Assembly: GCA_030430205.1 (NCBI GenBank)
Contig: JAUIGE010000010.1
Coordinates: forward strand, 116,967-180,966
Reading direction: 5' to 3'
Origin: Bacteroidia bacterium
Lineage (GTDB): Bacteria > Bacteroidota > Bacteroidia > J057
DNA length: 64,000 nucleotides
Shown here: positions 54,472 through 63,719 of the stretch, piece by piece
Layout of the letters: every line of letters begins with the position of its first letter
Position numbering within the stretch: the first letter of the stretch is position 1
Made by a program: the position numbers and the translations under genes
Notes under the pieces: model-generated
Told to the model about the DNA's origin: nothing
The model's input: the letters and a program-made list of their open reading frames with translations, nothing else
The model's database searches: none

Positions 54472-54531
54472 ATCCTAAAGGTAATAAGCTTTCGTCAGCA
54501 ATAAACTAGCACAAATCTGTGATTTTGGTAT

Positions 54532-54549
54532 ATCACACAATTGTGTGAT
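54532..54549. promoter_or_regulatory. 18-bp perfect palindrome in divergent promoter
   Basis: ATCACACAATTGTGTGAT is a perfect palindrome located between the kinase gene (start 54471) and the methyltransferase operon (start 54676). A nearby half-site-like CACAAATCTGTGATTT at 54510-54525 suggests a repeat. It is a good candidate operator, though not a CRP site, whose half-sites face the other way. Confidence 0.6.
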
Positions 54550-54675
54550 GCGCTCCTCCAAATCCATGATTTTGAAAAGTCATGCTATAGGGTGTAGTGC
54601 GGTGAGAGAATCCGCCGGAGATTTGTGCCATCACTTTCTCACGAAAGATCACACCCAAAAAACAATAACAGTACC

Positions 54676-55251
54676 ATGAATCATTTACCTGCTTCCCCCA
54701 GCCATTGGGACCACATCAAGGCAATTTTGCAGCTTCCTTTTATCATTGCGCTGGTCCTGCCCCTGTTGATCAGCTTTTTTACCCAGGACCTCACCCCTAT
54801 TCACCTATTGCCGCGATGGTTTAGCGTTATAATCGGGCTGGGATTTTTGTTACCCGGACTGATCTTTTTTATCAAAACGGTACAGCTTTTTGATAAAATC
54901 GGCAAAGGAACCCTGGCTCCCTGGAACCCCACCCGCCAGCTGATTATTGCAGGCCCCTACCGCTATGTGCGCAATCCGATGATCATCGGCGTGGTGCTCA
55001 TCCTGCTGGCGCAGGTCTTTCTGCTACAATCCGGCAACATTCTGTTATTCACAGGGGTCTTCGTTTTGTTCAAAACTCTCTACTTCATCTTTGATGAAGA
55101 ACCCACCATGCGCAAGCGCTACGGGGAAGAGTACCTCGCCTATAGCCGCTATGTCCGCCGCTGGATACCCAGGCGTAAAGCCTGGAATCCGGCAAAGGCA
55201 AAAAGCCATCATCGGCCCACCTATATCCACTCTATCACCCATTTGAACTAA
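54676..55251 (+). CDS. Isoprenylcysteine carboxyl-methyltransferase (ICMT)-like protein
   Basis: A 191-residue membrane protein from the ATG at 54676. Several hydrophobic helices precede the PYRYVRNPMIIGVVLILLAQ segment, the SAM/substrate-binding motif of the ICMT/PEMT family, and a final EEPTMRKRYGEEYLAYSRYV cytoplasmic motif. Members methylate isoprenylated cysteines, phospholipids or quinones; no partner identifies the substrate. It is likely the first gene of a two-methyltransferase operon. Confidence 0.85.
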   Translation: MNHLPASPSHWDHIKAILQLPFIIALVLPLLISFFTQDLTPIHLLPRWFSVIIGLGFLLPGLIFFIKTVQLFDKIGKGTLAPWNPTRQLIIAGPYRYVRNPMIIGVVLILLAQVFLLQSGNILLFTGVFVLFKTLYFIFDEEPTMRKRYGEEYLAYSRYVRRWIPRRKAWNPAKAKSHHRPTYIHSITHLN

Positions 55252-55276
55252 TACTCTAAACAAAAAAACCAAAATT

Positions 55277-56023
55277 ATGAAACGTTACCTCTTTCTCCTC
55301 TACGGCATTATCTGCTATTTTTGCTTCTTCGGCTCTTTCACCTACTTCATGGGATTTGTCGATAACCTACTGGTACCCAGCACCCTGGACGGCGAAGCAA
55401 CTTCTCCTCTGGGCATAGCCCTGCTAATCAATATCGGCCTGATAGCATTGTTTGGTATCCAGCATAGCGTCATGGCGCGAAGCTCTTTTAAAAGGTGGTG
55501 GACGCGTATAGTCCCTGAACCGATAGAGCGCAGCACCTATGTGCTGTTTTCGAGTGTCGCCCTGACCCTGATGATGTTTTTTTGGGAACCTATGGGCGGA
55601 CTCATCTGGGAAGTCAAAAATGAAACCTCCCAAATCATCCTGATCACAATAAGCTTCTTAGGCTTTGGAGTGGTCTTTGTGAGTTCCTTTTTGATCAATC
55701 ATTTTGATCTTTTTGGCCTCAGGCAAGTGTGGCTGTTTTTCAACAAAAAGCCCTATACGCCCCTGGAATTTAAGACTGTGGCCTTCTACAAATACTCCCG
55801 TCACCCTCTCTATTTAGGTTTTGTGATCGCTATCTGGGCTGCGCCTACCATGACTGTTGCACATTTGGTATTCAGCCTCTTGATGACAGCCTACATCTTC
55901 GTCGGCATTTTCCTGGAGGAAAAAGACATGATTCGCAACTTTGGCGATACCTATCATGGATACAAAAATCAGGTACCCAAGCTGTTTCCCCTAACCCCCA
56001 AAGTTCAAAAAAGATCACGATAG
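55277..56023 (+). CDS. mddA: Methanethiol S-methyltransferase (MddA)
   Basis: A 248-residue polytopic membrane protein with the MddA pattern: FIGFVDNLLVP-type start (YFMGFVDNLLVPSTLDG), FGIQHSVMARSSFKRWWTRI, VPEPIERSTYVLFSSVALTLM and FYKYSRHPLYLGFVIAIW, the last being the SAM-binding motif shared with ICMT. MddA methylates methanethiol to dimethyl sulfide and is found in many non-marine bacteria. It starts 26 bp after the ICMT-like gene. Confidence 0.88.
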   Translation: MKRYLFLLYGIICYFCFFGSFTYFMGFVDNLLVPSTLDGEATSPLGIALLINIGLIALFGIQHSVMARSSFKRWWTRIVPEPIERSTYVLFSSVALTLMMFFWEPMGGLIWEVKNETSQIILITISFLGFGVVFVSSFLINHFDLFGLRQVWLFFNKKPYTPLEFKTVAFYKYSRHPLYLGFVIAIWAAPTMTVAHLVFSLLMTAYIFVGIFLEEKDMIRNFGDTYHGYKNQVPKLFPLTPKVQKRSR

Positions 56024-56067
56024 CAACTAAATACATTGTAAAAGTTTTTAAACAGCACTTTTTGTTA

Positions 56068-56123
56068 AACCATTAAGAAGTTAAGGCACATTTAGCTGAA
56101 TGACCCTTATCTCCTTAATGGTT
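56068..56123. repeat. Inverted repeat AACCATTAAG / CTTAATGGTT
   Basis: AACCATTAAG at 56068-56077 and CTTAATGGTT at 56114-56123 are perfect reverse complements around a 36-base AAGGCACATTTAGCTG-containing loop. It is in the gap between mddA and the beta-barrel-like gene and resembles repeats common in Bacteroidota genomes. There is no T-run. Confidence 0.7.
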
Positions 56124-56257
56124 CTCATATCGTGTTATTTGCTCTCTGACTAAAAACTTTATTTACACTCTACTAAATAGTTCAGCTTTGGCAGCATTAC
56201 CGTTGCCAGGAAAAGAGCAGAAGTAATTTCCTAATAACCAAAAATTAATCCTTCAAA

Positions 56258-56917
56258 ATGAAAAAGAAAATTGTGTTCGCCCTAATGGGGTTTATCCTAA
56301 TAGCAGCGAGCCATGCACAAAATACCCCTTCTCAAAAAGGTCTGGATAAAGAAAAAAAATGGTTGGTAGAACCTGTAAAGATTACATCGTTGATGGTAAA
56401 TACGCATCCCGAGTATAACGGATGGGGCTTGGAAGTAGGCAGAAAACTAGCAGATAAGCTCTGGCTGACCACTATGGTCGAAAAGACCCAGGGAGGTGAT
56501 TTTGCGTCTAACTTCGACCCTACTTATGACTACCTCATCACCTTTGACTATCTGGCATCACTTACAACTTTGCGCTATTATATAGATCCCCATGCGGTAT
56601 ATACAACCTTCTTTGATGGTGGCATTGAGCATCAACGTGCCTCTCATCAATTTTTGAGAGAGGCTGAAGTCATGCAGGAAAGCGCCGTCGCTCTGGGACC
56701 CATCCTGTTTATTGGAGGTGAATGGCATTTCCATGAAAACATCTACTTCAAATGGCGCATGGGTGGCTTTATAAACCTTTATAGAGGCGGAACCATGAAA
56801 AGCCGAATTGATGACGGACAAAATCAACCTCCATACTACTTGTATCCCCACCTTGCTGATGCCGTGACCGGTATCGGTTCGTATGCGGGCGATGTGGCTT
56901 TCGGCATCAAGTTTTAG
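56258..56917 (+). CDS. Outer-membrane beta-barrel-like protein
   Basis: A 219-residue protein with signal peptide MKKKIVFALMGFILIAASHAQ. Alternating hydrophobic residues (YLITFDYLASLTTLRYYID, HFHENIYFKWRMGGFINLY) and the final aromatic FGIKF suit a small outer-membrane barrel. No domain is recognised. It lies alone between the methyltransferase operon and the nitronate monooxygenase. Confidence 0.78.
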   Translation: MKKKIVFALMGFILIAASHAQNTPSQKGLDKEKKWLVEPVKITSLMVNTHPEYNGWGLEVGRKLADKLWLTTMVEKTQGGDFASNFDPTYDYLITFDYLASLTTLRYYIDPHAVYTTFFDGGIEHQRASHQFLREAEVMQESAVALGPILFIGGEWHFHENIYFKWRMGGFINLYRGGTMKSRIDDGQNQPPYYLYPHLADAVTGIGSYAGDVAFGIKF

Positions 56918-56943
56918 GAAAATGTTTGAATCAAAAAATAATC

Positions 56944-57912
56944 ATGGATAAATTATTAGAACTCCTGGATATACAATATCCCATTATTCAAGCGCCTGTT
57001 GGCGGTATCGCAACTCCCGCTCTGGCTGCAAGCGTGTCTGATTCCGGGGCATTCGGTGGCCTGGCTTTGAGTTGGTCTACTCCTGAAGATGCGGAAAATA
57101 AAATTGGACAAGTACGCGCATTAACAAGCAGGCCCGTTTATGCGAATTTTGTCTTAAATTTTGAACCAAAAGCCTTAAAACGTACGCTCGAATTAGGAAT
57201 CCCGGTCATTCAATTTTCGTGGGGTATGCCAAGCCCTGAGATGATACACCTAATCAGGTCCTACCAGGCCAAAATGGGAATTCAGGTTACAGATAAAGAA
57301 AGTGCTTTACGGGCTATATCATTGGGGGCTGATTATTTGGTTTGCCAGGGATGGCAGGCCGGCGGACATGTCCAGGCTTCAACTTCCCTGCAAAAGGCGC
57401 TGAAAGAAGTGCTACAGGCAAGCAAACATGCCCTACCTGTTTTGGCATCGGGAGGCATCTCTTCCGGAAAGGATATGAAGACTTATATGAATCTAGGCGC
57501 ATCCGGGGTTGTCATGGGCTCTCGTTTTGTGGCTTCAAATGAAAGTGGCGCACATGCCCTTTATAAAGAAACCCTTGTAGCTTCAGGAAGCGAAGACACC
57601 GTCTTAACCGTATGCATGAACAAAGGCTGGGGAAGTACTTTTCACAGAATAATTAAAAATTCAACATTCAAAATGTGGGAAACAGAAGGCTGTCCGATAA
57701 TTGGAAACAGACCCGGAGAGCTGGATGTAATTGGAAAAAACCCAAAAGGTATAGATATAGAACGATACAGCATCAGTGCGCCTACGGTCGGTGTTACAGG
57801 CGATATTGAAGCAATGACTTGCTATGCTGGGACAGGGCTGGATAATATCACTGAAATCAAACCGGCAAGTGTCATTGTTGAGGAAATTTGGAATGAATAT
57901 ATAGGCGATTGA
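56944..57912 (+). CDS. Nitronate monooxygenase / 2-nitropropane dioxygenase-like flavoprotein
   Basis: A 322-residue FMN enzyme from the ATG at 56944. The start PIIQAPVGGIATPALAASVS, the catalytic His motif QGWQAGGHVQ (His in GGHV) and VLASGGISSGKDMKTYMNLG (phosphate-binding glycines) are diagnostic. It oxidises nitronates with O2 via FMN in the cytoplasm. An enoyl-reductase (FabK) role is possible but less likely. Confidence 0.92.
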   Translation: MDKLLELLDIQYPIIQAPVGGIATPALAASVSDSGAFGGLALSWSTPEDAENKIGQVRALTSRPVYANFVLNFEPKALKRTLELGIPVIQFSWGMPSPEMIHLIRSYQAKMGIQVTDKESALRAISLGADYLVCQGWQAGGHVQASTSLQKALKEVLQASKHALPVLASGGISSGKDMKTYMNLGASGVVMGSRFVASNESGAHALYKETLVASGSEDTVLTVCMNKGWGSTFHRIIKNSTFKMWETEGCPIIGNRPGELDVIGKNPKGIDIERYSISAPTVGVTGDIEAMTCYAGTGLDNITEIKPASVIVEEIWNEYIGD

Positions 57913-58038
57913 GTGATTTTTGTTTATTCAATATGTTGGGGGGAAATAAAAAAAATGTCCAGGCGGGTGACAAAGGCGATAAGCTTTCGACTATACAAGC
58001 GAAAATTAATTATCGTCCCTCTTTAACTCACTTAAACC

Positions 58039-59475
58039 ATGACTACCTTCACCCAAACTCCAAAACGCCCTAATGCCCAGCTCAACGCCATCAACCAGTC
58101 TACCTATCTGACCCCTCAGCAACATCTGTCACACGCCATCATCACAAGCGAAGAAGCCCTGCAGGATGAAATCATCCAATGCCTTGAAGACAAGCAGGCC
58201 TATCATGTTTGTTCCAAAGGAAAAAATTGGGGCTATGGCTCCCGCCTGGGCCATGAGAACAACACCAGGCTCCTCGACCTGAGTAATATGCGGCAGGTCG
58301 AAGTCCATGAAAAACATGGCTATGTAGTCATGGAAGCTGGCGCAAGCCAGCAGGATGTGTATGACCAACTGAAAGCCTCAGGCTCAGAACTTATGCTTCC
58401 TGTGACCGGCTCCTCAGCCGACTCCTCTGTGATCGGAAATGCCCTCGGCCTCGGCTACGCTAACGGCAGGCATACGGTACGTATCGAGCATATCCTTCAG
58501 CTAAATGGATTTACAGAAAAAGGTGAATTCATCGAAGGCATCAACGATTCCAGCTGCAAGTACCAGCACAAAGCTCCTTCTCAAAAATTATTGGGAAAAG
58601 AGGGCACCATCATAACCAAAGCCAAAATGCATTTGCCTGCCATCCCTGCCCAGATGCTGTTGATCTCTTTTGGGATAGAAGAGGAAGCAAAATTAACATC
58701 GCTTTTGGAGAAGCTTATTTCTTACAAAAAGCAAGGCCTTATCGAGGGAAACTGGAGCGTATTTTCAGCGCACAGGCTGCTGGCTGAAAGAGACCGAAAG
58801 GTCCATGTGACGGATGATCCTGACAGCTTTATCAGCTATGCTGATGCGCAGAAAGTGCTGATCGAGCGCTATGGCTACCAGGTTTGGCGAGGGCTTTACA
58901 ATGGCGTTTTTGGCTGTTATCTGCCATCGGCAGCCATATCCGCAGCTGTTCAAGCCTATATAGAGGAAGATCTGCGTCCGTATGTAGATACCCTGGAAAT
59001 CATGGGAGTAAGCAAAGCCGAGATTCTGGCTGAGAGGGATGAAGCAAAGGGCTTTGCCCATTTGCAGACCGACAACCCGATTTTGTCCCGCCTGAAAACC
59101 TTTGCAGGCATATTGCAAAATGGAAGCATAGACATCGGCTACTGGAAAAAAGAGCAGCTTTCCGAGGCGAAAGACATGGACAAGGACAATTGCGGTTTTA
59201 TCTGGCTTGCCATTTCTTCGCCCAATGACGCCCAGATGCTGAGCCTTGCCCAGGAGACCATCAACCAGACACTGGGTGTCTACGATCTAGACCCTATTTT
59301 CGTCATTGATGGGGCGCTCGCCCATGAGAGCTACCTGATGTGCTCCCTGATATTTGACAAATCCGATATGAACCAATGCCTGCAGGCGGGCAGGGCATAC
59401 AAAGAACTGAGCCAAAAACTGGCGGCCCAGGGTCTGGTGAATTACCGCTTGCCGGTGCCTTTAGCCACCCACTAG
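58039..59475 (+). CDS. FAD-binding (PCMH/VAO-type) oxidoreductase
   Basis: A 478-residue oxidase of the vanillyl-alcohol oxidase/PCMH fold. The N-terminal half holds the FAD domain (YHVCSKGKNWGYGSRLGHEN, then MLPVTGSSADSSVIGNALGL); no His or Cys is obvious for covalent flavin attachment. A substrate domain follows. No signal peptide is seen. Substrates of this superfamily include phenols, lactones and sugars, and the specific one is not readable here. Confidence 0.88.
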   Translation: MTTFTQTPKRPNAQLNAINQSTYLTPQQHLSHAIITSEEALQDEIIQCLEDKQAYHVCSKGKNWGYGSRLGHENNTRLLDLSNMRQVEVHEKHGYVVMEAGASQQDVYDQLKASGSELMLPVTGSSADSSVIGNALGLGYANGRHTVRIEHILQLNGFTEKGEFIEGINDSSCKYQHKAPSQKLLGKEGTIITKAKMHLPAIPAQMLLISFGIEEEAKLTSLLEKLISYKKQGLIEGNWSVFSAHRLLAERDRKVHVTDDPDSFISYADAQKVLIERYGYQVWRGLYNGVFGCYLPSAAISAAVQAYIEEDLRPYVDTLEIMGVSKAEILAERDEAKGFAHLQTDNPILSRLKTFAGILQNGSIDIGYWKKEQLSEAKDMDKDNCGFIWLAISSPNDAQMLSLAQETINQTLGVYDLDPIFVIDGALAHESYLMCSLIFDKSDMNQCLQAGRAYKELSQKLAAQGLVNYRLPVPLATH

Positions 59476-59489
59476 AAAATGATTTTTCA

Positions 59490-59517
59490 TGCAGGGACGC
59501 CATGCTGCGTCCCTACA
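59490..59517. repeat. GCAGGGACGC palindrome
   Basis: TGCAGGGACGC and GCGTCCCTACA flank a short CATGCT-like centre, matching the core of the repeats at 30975-31060. One arm carries a C/T difference. It lies between the FAD oxidase stop and the next gene. Confidence 0.85.
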
Positions 59518-59535
59518 TTTTCCCTAGCTTGCGGT

Positions 59536-60018
59536 ATGAAACCCGCTACCATCAAACAGTTGAAAGATGAGCTCAAGGAGCGCGATCAGGACGAATTGCT
59601 GGAAATCTGCCTGCATTTTGCCCGCTTCAAAAAGGAAAACAAAGAGCTCCTCACCTACCTGCTCTTTGAGGCTTCCCATGAACCCGGATATGTCGAGCAT
59701 ATCAAGGAGGAAATAGAGGAAGAATTTGCCCAAATCAATCCGCTCAGTTTTTATTTGATCAAAAAAAGCGTGCGGAAGATCCTGCGAAATACAAAAAAAC
59801 ACATTCGTTATTCCAAAAATAAAGAGACGGAAGTGCGCTTACTGCTGTATTTTTGCCAAAAGCTTTCCGACCTTCGTCCTTCCATTCACCGCAGCACGGT
59901 GCTGAGCAATCTCTACGATCGACAAATTGCATTTATCCGGAAGAAAATAACGACACTTCATGAGGACTTGCAGTATGATTATGGGAGAGAATTGGATGAG
60001 TTGGATCGAAATGTTTAA
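59536..60018 (+). CDS. DUF6155-like hypothetical protein
   Basis: A 160-residue, highly charged helical protein from the ATG at 59536 (MKPATIKQLKDELKERDQDE), matching the pattern of DUF6155. It contains a Cys-rich LLLYFCQKL stretch and basic HIRYSKNKE, so nucleic-acid binding is possible. The earlier in-frame start at 59479 would translate the repeat. It ends 12 bp before the DEAD-box helicase and is probably cotranscribed with it. Confidence 0.75.
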   Translation: MKPATIKQLKDELKERDQDELLEICLHFARFKKENKELLTYLLFEASHEPGYVEHIKEEIEEEFAQINPLSFYLIKKSVRKILRNTKKHIRYSKNKETEVRLLLYFCQKLSDLRPSIHRSTVLSNLYDRQIAFIRKKITTLHEDLQYDYGRELDELDRNV

Positions 60019-60029
60019 CCTGAAAATCT

Positions 60030-61172
60030 ATGTCTTTTAGCTCTTTAGGCCTATCTGAACATCTGCTGGAAGTATTGGCGGAAGAAAACTATCAGACGCC
60101 TTATCCCATTCAAAAAGAGGCCATTCCGGCTATCCTTGCAGGAAAAGACCTATTGGGCATCGCCAAAACGGGCTCTGGCAAAACGGCCAGCTATGTGCTG
60201 CCGATCCTCTCCATGCTACCGCATGCCCCCAGGCTTCGCAACAGGCATGTCAATGTTTTGGTGCTTGTGCCTACGCGCGAGCTCGCCGTGCAGGTGGGCG
60301 AGGTTTTTCGCCTGTTCATCTCCGTATTTCCGCAGCGATTCAAATCGCTGGCCGTCTATGGAGGCGTCTCCATCAATATACAGATGCAGGCCCTTCAGGG
60401 CGTCAACATCCTGATCGCTACGCCGGGCCGGCTGCTGGAGCTGGTCGAATCGAAAGCCGTTCACCTCTCCAGCGTCACAACGCTGGTACTGGACGAAGCC
60501 GACAAAATGCTGAACCTGGGGTTCAGGGAAGAGATGAACCGCATCCTGGCGCTTTTGCCAGAAAAGCGACAAAACCTGCTCTTCTCAGCCACGCTGAGCG
60601 CGGCTATCCATGATGTCACGGACATCATTTTGCATGATCCCAAGCTGATAAAGATTGAGGAAAAAGTGGAAGAAATTCCCCTGATCAATCAGATGGCATA
60701 TTGGGTTTCGGAGGAGAAAAAAGGGCCCTTGCTGCGCTATCTGATCCAAACCAAAGATATGCAGCAGGTGCTGGTATTCTGCTCCTCGGTACAAAAGGCA
60801 AATCGCGTAGCGGAAAAGCTGGAGAAAAACGGCATACAAGCCACACCCATTCACAGCAAAAGAAGCCAGCACGCCAGGACCAAGGCATTGCAGCGATTCA
60901 AAGCAGGTGAACTGCGCGTCCTCGTCGCTACCGATCTGCTCGCCCGTGGCATCGACATCGAGTTTTTGCCTTATGTCATCAATTACGAGCTACCTCGTTC
61001 GCCCAAGGACTTCGTCCACCGTATCGGCCGCACAGGCCGTGCTGAGTCGCCCGGCGAAGCCATTTCGCTGATCGCGCCGGAAGAGGTGACACACTTCAAA
61101 GTGATATTGAAGAAGATGAAGGCATGGGTCGATAAGATTGACGCCGAGGAGTTGGATTTGCAGGGGTATTAA
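60030..61172 (+). CDS. DEAD-box RNA helicase (RhlE-like)
   Basis: A 380-residue ATP-dependent RNA helicase. The Q motif region (YQTPYPIQKEAIPAI), Walker A AKTGSGKTAS, motif II VLDEADKM, motif III LFSATLS and motif VI HRIGRTGRAES are all present. It lacks the basic tail found in many RhlE proteins. It remodels RNA in the cytoplasm, often at low temperature or in ribosome assembly. Confidence 0.95.
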   Translation: MSFSSLGLSEHLLEVLAEENYQTPYPIQKEAIPAILAGKDLLGIAKTGSGKTASYVLPILSMLPHAPRLRNRHVNVLVLVPTRELAVQVGEVFRLFISVFPQRFKSLAVYGGVSINIQMQALQGVNILIATPGRLLELVESKAVHLSSVTTLVLDEADKMLNLGFREEMNRILALLPEKRQNLLFSATLSAAIHDVTDIILHDPKLIKIEEKVEEIPLINQMAYWVSEEKKGPLLRYLIQTKDMQQVLVFCSSVQKANRVAEKLEKNGIQATPIHSKRSQHARTKALQRFKAGELRVLVATDLLARGIDIEFLPYVINYELPRSPKDFVHRIGRTGRAESPGEAISLIAPEEVTHFKVILKKMKAWVDKIDAEELDLQGY

Positions 61173-61183
61173 TCCTGAAGAAC

Positions 61184-61744
61184 ATGATCACAGATCAAAC
61201 ATTCACCCAAATCAACTACACTTCCGAGCCACTGGCCCCGGAAAAATACGACAACTGTAGCTTCCGCAACTGCAATTTCGCCAGGGTAGACCTGGCCCAA
61301 ATCCAGTTTGTGGAATGTACTTTTGAGCAATGCGACCTCAGCATGGCCAATCTGGATGGCACGGCCTTCCGGGATGTAACATTCAGGGATTGCAAATTGC
61401 TGGGGCTGAAATTTGAACATTGCAACAGCTTTTTGCTGGCTTTTTCTTTTGAGGATTGTGAACTCAATTTCTCCTCTTTTCATCAACTGAAAATCAAACA
61501 CACCTCCTTTCTCCGCTGCAAAATGCAGGAAGTGGATTTCACTGAAACCGACCTCAGCAGCGCTGTTTTTGACGATTGCGAGCTGAGTGGTGCGACCTTT
61601 GAGCGGAGCGTGCTGGAGAAAGCGGATTTTCGCACAGCCTATGGCTTTTCGATCGACCCCGAGATGAACCGGCTGAAGAAGGCGAAATTTTCGCGCATGG
61701 GTTTGAGTGGCTTATTGGGGAAGTATGGGATACTTGTGGAGTAA
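61184..61744 (+). CDS. Pentapeptide-repeat protein (Qnr-like)
   Basis: A 186-residue protein of pentapeptide repeats, for example NCNFARVDLAQIQF, DLSMANLDGTAFRDV and DFTETDLSSAVFDDCELSG, which would fold as a right-handed beta helix. The C-terminal helix (EMNRLKKAKFSRMGLSGLL) resembles Qnr/AlbG-type dimer parts. It could mimic DNA to protect gyrase, but no functional evidence is present. Confidence 0.88.
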   Translation: MITDQTFTQINYTSEPLAPEKYDNCSFRNCNFARVDLAQIQFVECTFEQCDLSMANLDGTAFRDVTFRDCKLLGLKFEHCNSFLLAFSFEDCELNFSSFHQLKIKHTSFLRCKMQEVDFTETDLSSAVFDDCELSGATFERSVLEKADFRTAYGFSIDPEMNRLKKAKFSRMGLSGLLGKYGILVE

Positions 61745-61797
61745 GCCCTATTTATCAAAAAATAATGACGTATTTGTTCTGAAAAAATTGAAACCGC

Positions 61798-62475
61798 ATG
61801 AAACAACTAAGCTTCATTTTTCTCTCCATCCTCCTGCTTTCCTGCCAAAATAACGCTTCTTCTGAAGCAGGAAATAAGCAACCGGCAGTTGATCCTTTTC
61901 TCCATGAAGTCAAAACAGCGATTCAGTCCTATATCCAGGACGATTGGATCAAGGATCCACCTGCCTACAAGGCAGGGAAGTGGGGAAAACTGGACACGGT
62001 CGATGCCGTGGATTTCACCTATAAAATTTCGCACCAATTTTTTGCCCGAAAAAACAACCTGCGATCGACTGACGATGCAGACTCTCTTTTGGCTTTAAAC
62101 AAGGTTTTTCTCCTGGATAAAAACCTGAGCATTGTTAACCATGTCGATACCAAAGACTATGGGGATTATTATGATGAAGAAGGGCTTCCCTATCGCTTAT
62201 TTGGAGATAAAACGCTCCAAAGGATCGGCAGGAAAAATGGCTTTGACAGGGTCCAGTTTAAAAATGGGAAAAGCATTTTGACCATAGTCGGAGGCATCAG
62301 ACAATTATCTCAGGAGACCGGCACATCAAAAGATGCCTGGATTGAAGCGAATCTGGCAGGAACGCCTGCGGGCCTGCTGGCAGATACGGACACCGTAGAG
62401 CATTGCGATGATTTAAGCGGGCAAGTTTGCCATCTCTATATTTTTGAAAAGGGAAAGCTGAAAAAGGTGGAGTAA
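61798..62475 (+). CDS. Lipoprotein of unknown function
   Basis: A 225-residue lipoprotein with leader MKQLSFIFLSILLLSC (lipobox LLSC). The mature part has VNHVDTKDYGDYYDEEGLPY and a C-terminal CDDLSGQVCHLYIF with two Cys that could form a disulphide. Family not recognised; it reads into the flavoprotein gene after 26 bp. Confidence 0.82.
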   Translation: MKQLSFIFLSILLLSCQNNASSEAGNKQPAVDPFLHEVKTAIQSYIQDDWIKDPPAYKAGKWGKLDTVDAVDFTYKISHQFFARKNNLRSTDDADSLLALNKVFLLDKNLSIVNHVDTKDYGDYYDEEGLPYRLFGDKTLQRIGRKNGFDRVQFKNGKSILTIVGGIRQLSQETGTSKDAWIEANLAGTPAGLLADTDTVEHCDDLSGQVCHLYIFEKGKLKKVE

Positions 62476-62501
62476 ACAGGGAAAAAAGCATTGGATAATT
62501 C

Positions 62502-63716
62502 ATGAAAATAGCAGTCATAGGCGGCGGAGCAGCAGGTTTTTTTGCAGCATTGTCAGCAAAGGAAAAGCATCCACAAGCACATCTTACTTTATTCGAAAAA
62601 TCTCAAAAGCTACTCGCCAAAGTCAAAGTCTCCGGTGGTGGCCGCTGCAATGTCACCAATGCCTGCTCGGACATAGCCGAGCTGTCCCGCGCCTATCCGC
62701 GCGGCGGCAAAAAGCTCAAAAAAGCTTTCCACGAATTCAACACCCCCGACACCATCCAATGGTTTGAAAGCCGGGGCGTGCCCCTGCTCGTACAGGAAGA
62801 TCAGTGCATCTTCCCGCAGGCACAGGACTCCCAGGTCGTCATCGACTGCCTGATGTCAGAAGCCCGGCGGCTGGGCGTCCATATTGAGGTGGGGCGAGGC
62901 ATCGCCTCGATCGAGCCAAAGGGCGCGCAATGGGAATTGCGCTTTCTCAAGGCAGAAAATCTGCCGCTCAGCTTCGACAAGGTCATCGTCGCCACGGGCG
63001 GCTCGCCCAAGCGCAGCGGCCTCGAATGGCTCGAAGCCCTCGGCCACAAAATCGAAGATCCTGTACCTTCGCTTTTCACTTTCAATATGCCCAAAGAACC
63101 CATCAAAAAACTGATGGGAGTCGTGGTGGAAAATGCTGTTACAAGCATTCAGGGTACCAAACTCAAGGGCGACGGCCCTTTGCTGATCACGCATTGGGGC
63201 ATGAGTGGCCCTGCGATATTGAAGCTTTCCGCCTTTGGCGCGCGCATCCTCAGCGAAATGAATTATGAATTCAAGGTGCAGGTCAATTGGGTAAATGAGC
63301 AAAACCATGATGTGGTTTTGGCCGGGCTGAGCAAGATCGCGGCGGAAAACGCCCAAAAGCAACTCGCCAATTTTCGCCCTTACCTTTTACCCAAAAGGCT
63401 GTGGCACTACCTCCTGGAGAAGGGCGGCTTCGGCGAAAACCGCAGGTGGAACGAGCTCGGCAAAAAGGGCTTAAACAAAATCCAGATGCTGCTCACCAAC
63501 GACACCTATGCCGTCCAGGGCAAGACCACCTTCAAGGAAGAATTTGTCACCTGCGGCGGCGTCAGCCTCGACAGCATCAACTTCAAGACGATGGAGAGCC
63601 GTGTCTGCCCTGGCCTCTACTTCGCGGGCGAAGTCATGGATATAGACGGTATCACCGGCGGCTATAATTTCCAGTCGGCCTGGACGACGGGTTGGATTGC
63701 GGGGAAGTTGGGGTGA
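62502..63716 (+). CDS. BaiN/HI0933-type FAD-dependent flavoprotein
   Basis: A 404-residue NAD(P)/FAD-binding protein. The dinucleotide fold starts at MKIAVIGGGAAGFFAALSA, followed by KVSGGGRCNVTNAC and RGGKKLKKAFHEF, which are signature motifs of HI0933/BaiN. VIVATGGSPKRSG is the second FAD site and the end DIDGITGGYNFQSAWTTGW is typical. The cellular role is not established; it is likely cytoplasmic and FAD-containing. Confidence 0.93.
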   Translation: MKIAVIGGGAAGFFAALSAKEKHPQAHLTLFEKSQKLLAKVKVSGGGRCNVTNACSDIAELSRAYPRGGKKLKKAFHEFNTPDTIQWFESRGVPLLVQEDQCIFPQAQDSQVVIDCLMSEARRLGVHIEVGRGIASIEPKGAQWELRFLKAENLPLSFDKVIVATGGSPKRSGLEWLEALGHKIEDPVPSLFTFNMPKEPIKKLMGVVVENAVTSIQGTKLKGDGPLLITHWGMSGPAILKLSAFGARILSEMNYEFKVQVNWVNEQNHDVVLAGLSKIAAENAQKQLANFRPYLLPKRLWHYLLEKGGFGENRRWNELGKKGLNKIQMLLTNDTYAVQGKTTFKEEFVTCGGVSLDSINFKTMESRVCPGLYFAGEVMDIDGITGGYNFQSAWTTGWIAGKLG

Positions 63717-63719
63717 GGA

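Noticed and set aside
54532..54549. Palindrome as a CRP binding site
   Set aside because: CRP half-sites are TGTGA-N6-TCACA; here the order is inverted (TCACA-N6-TGTGA), so CRP recognition is not supported.
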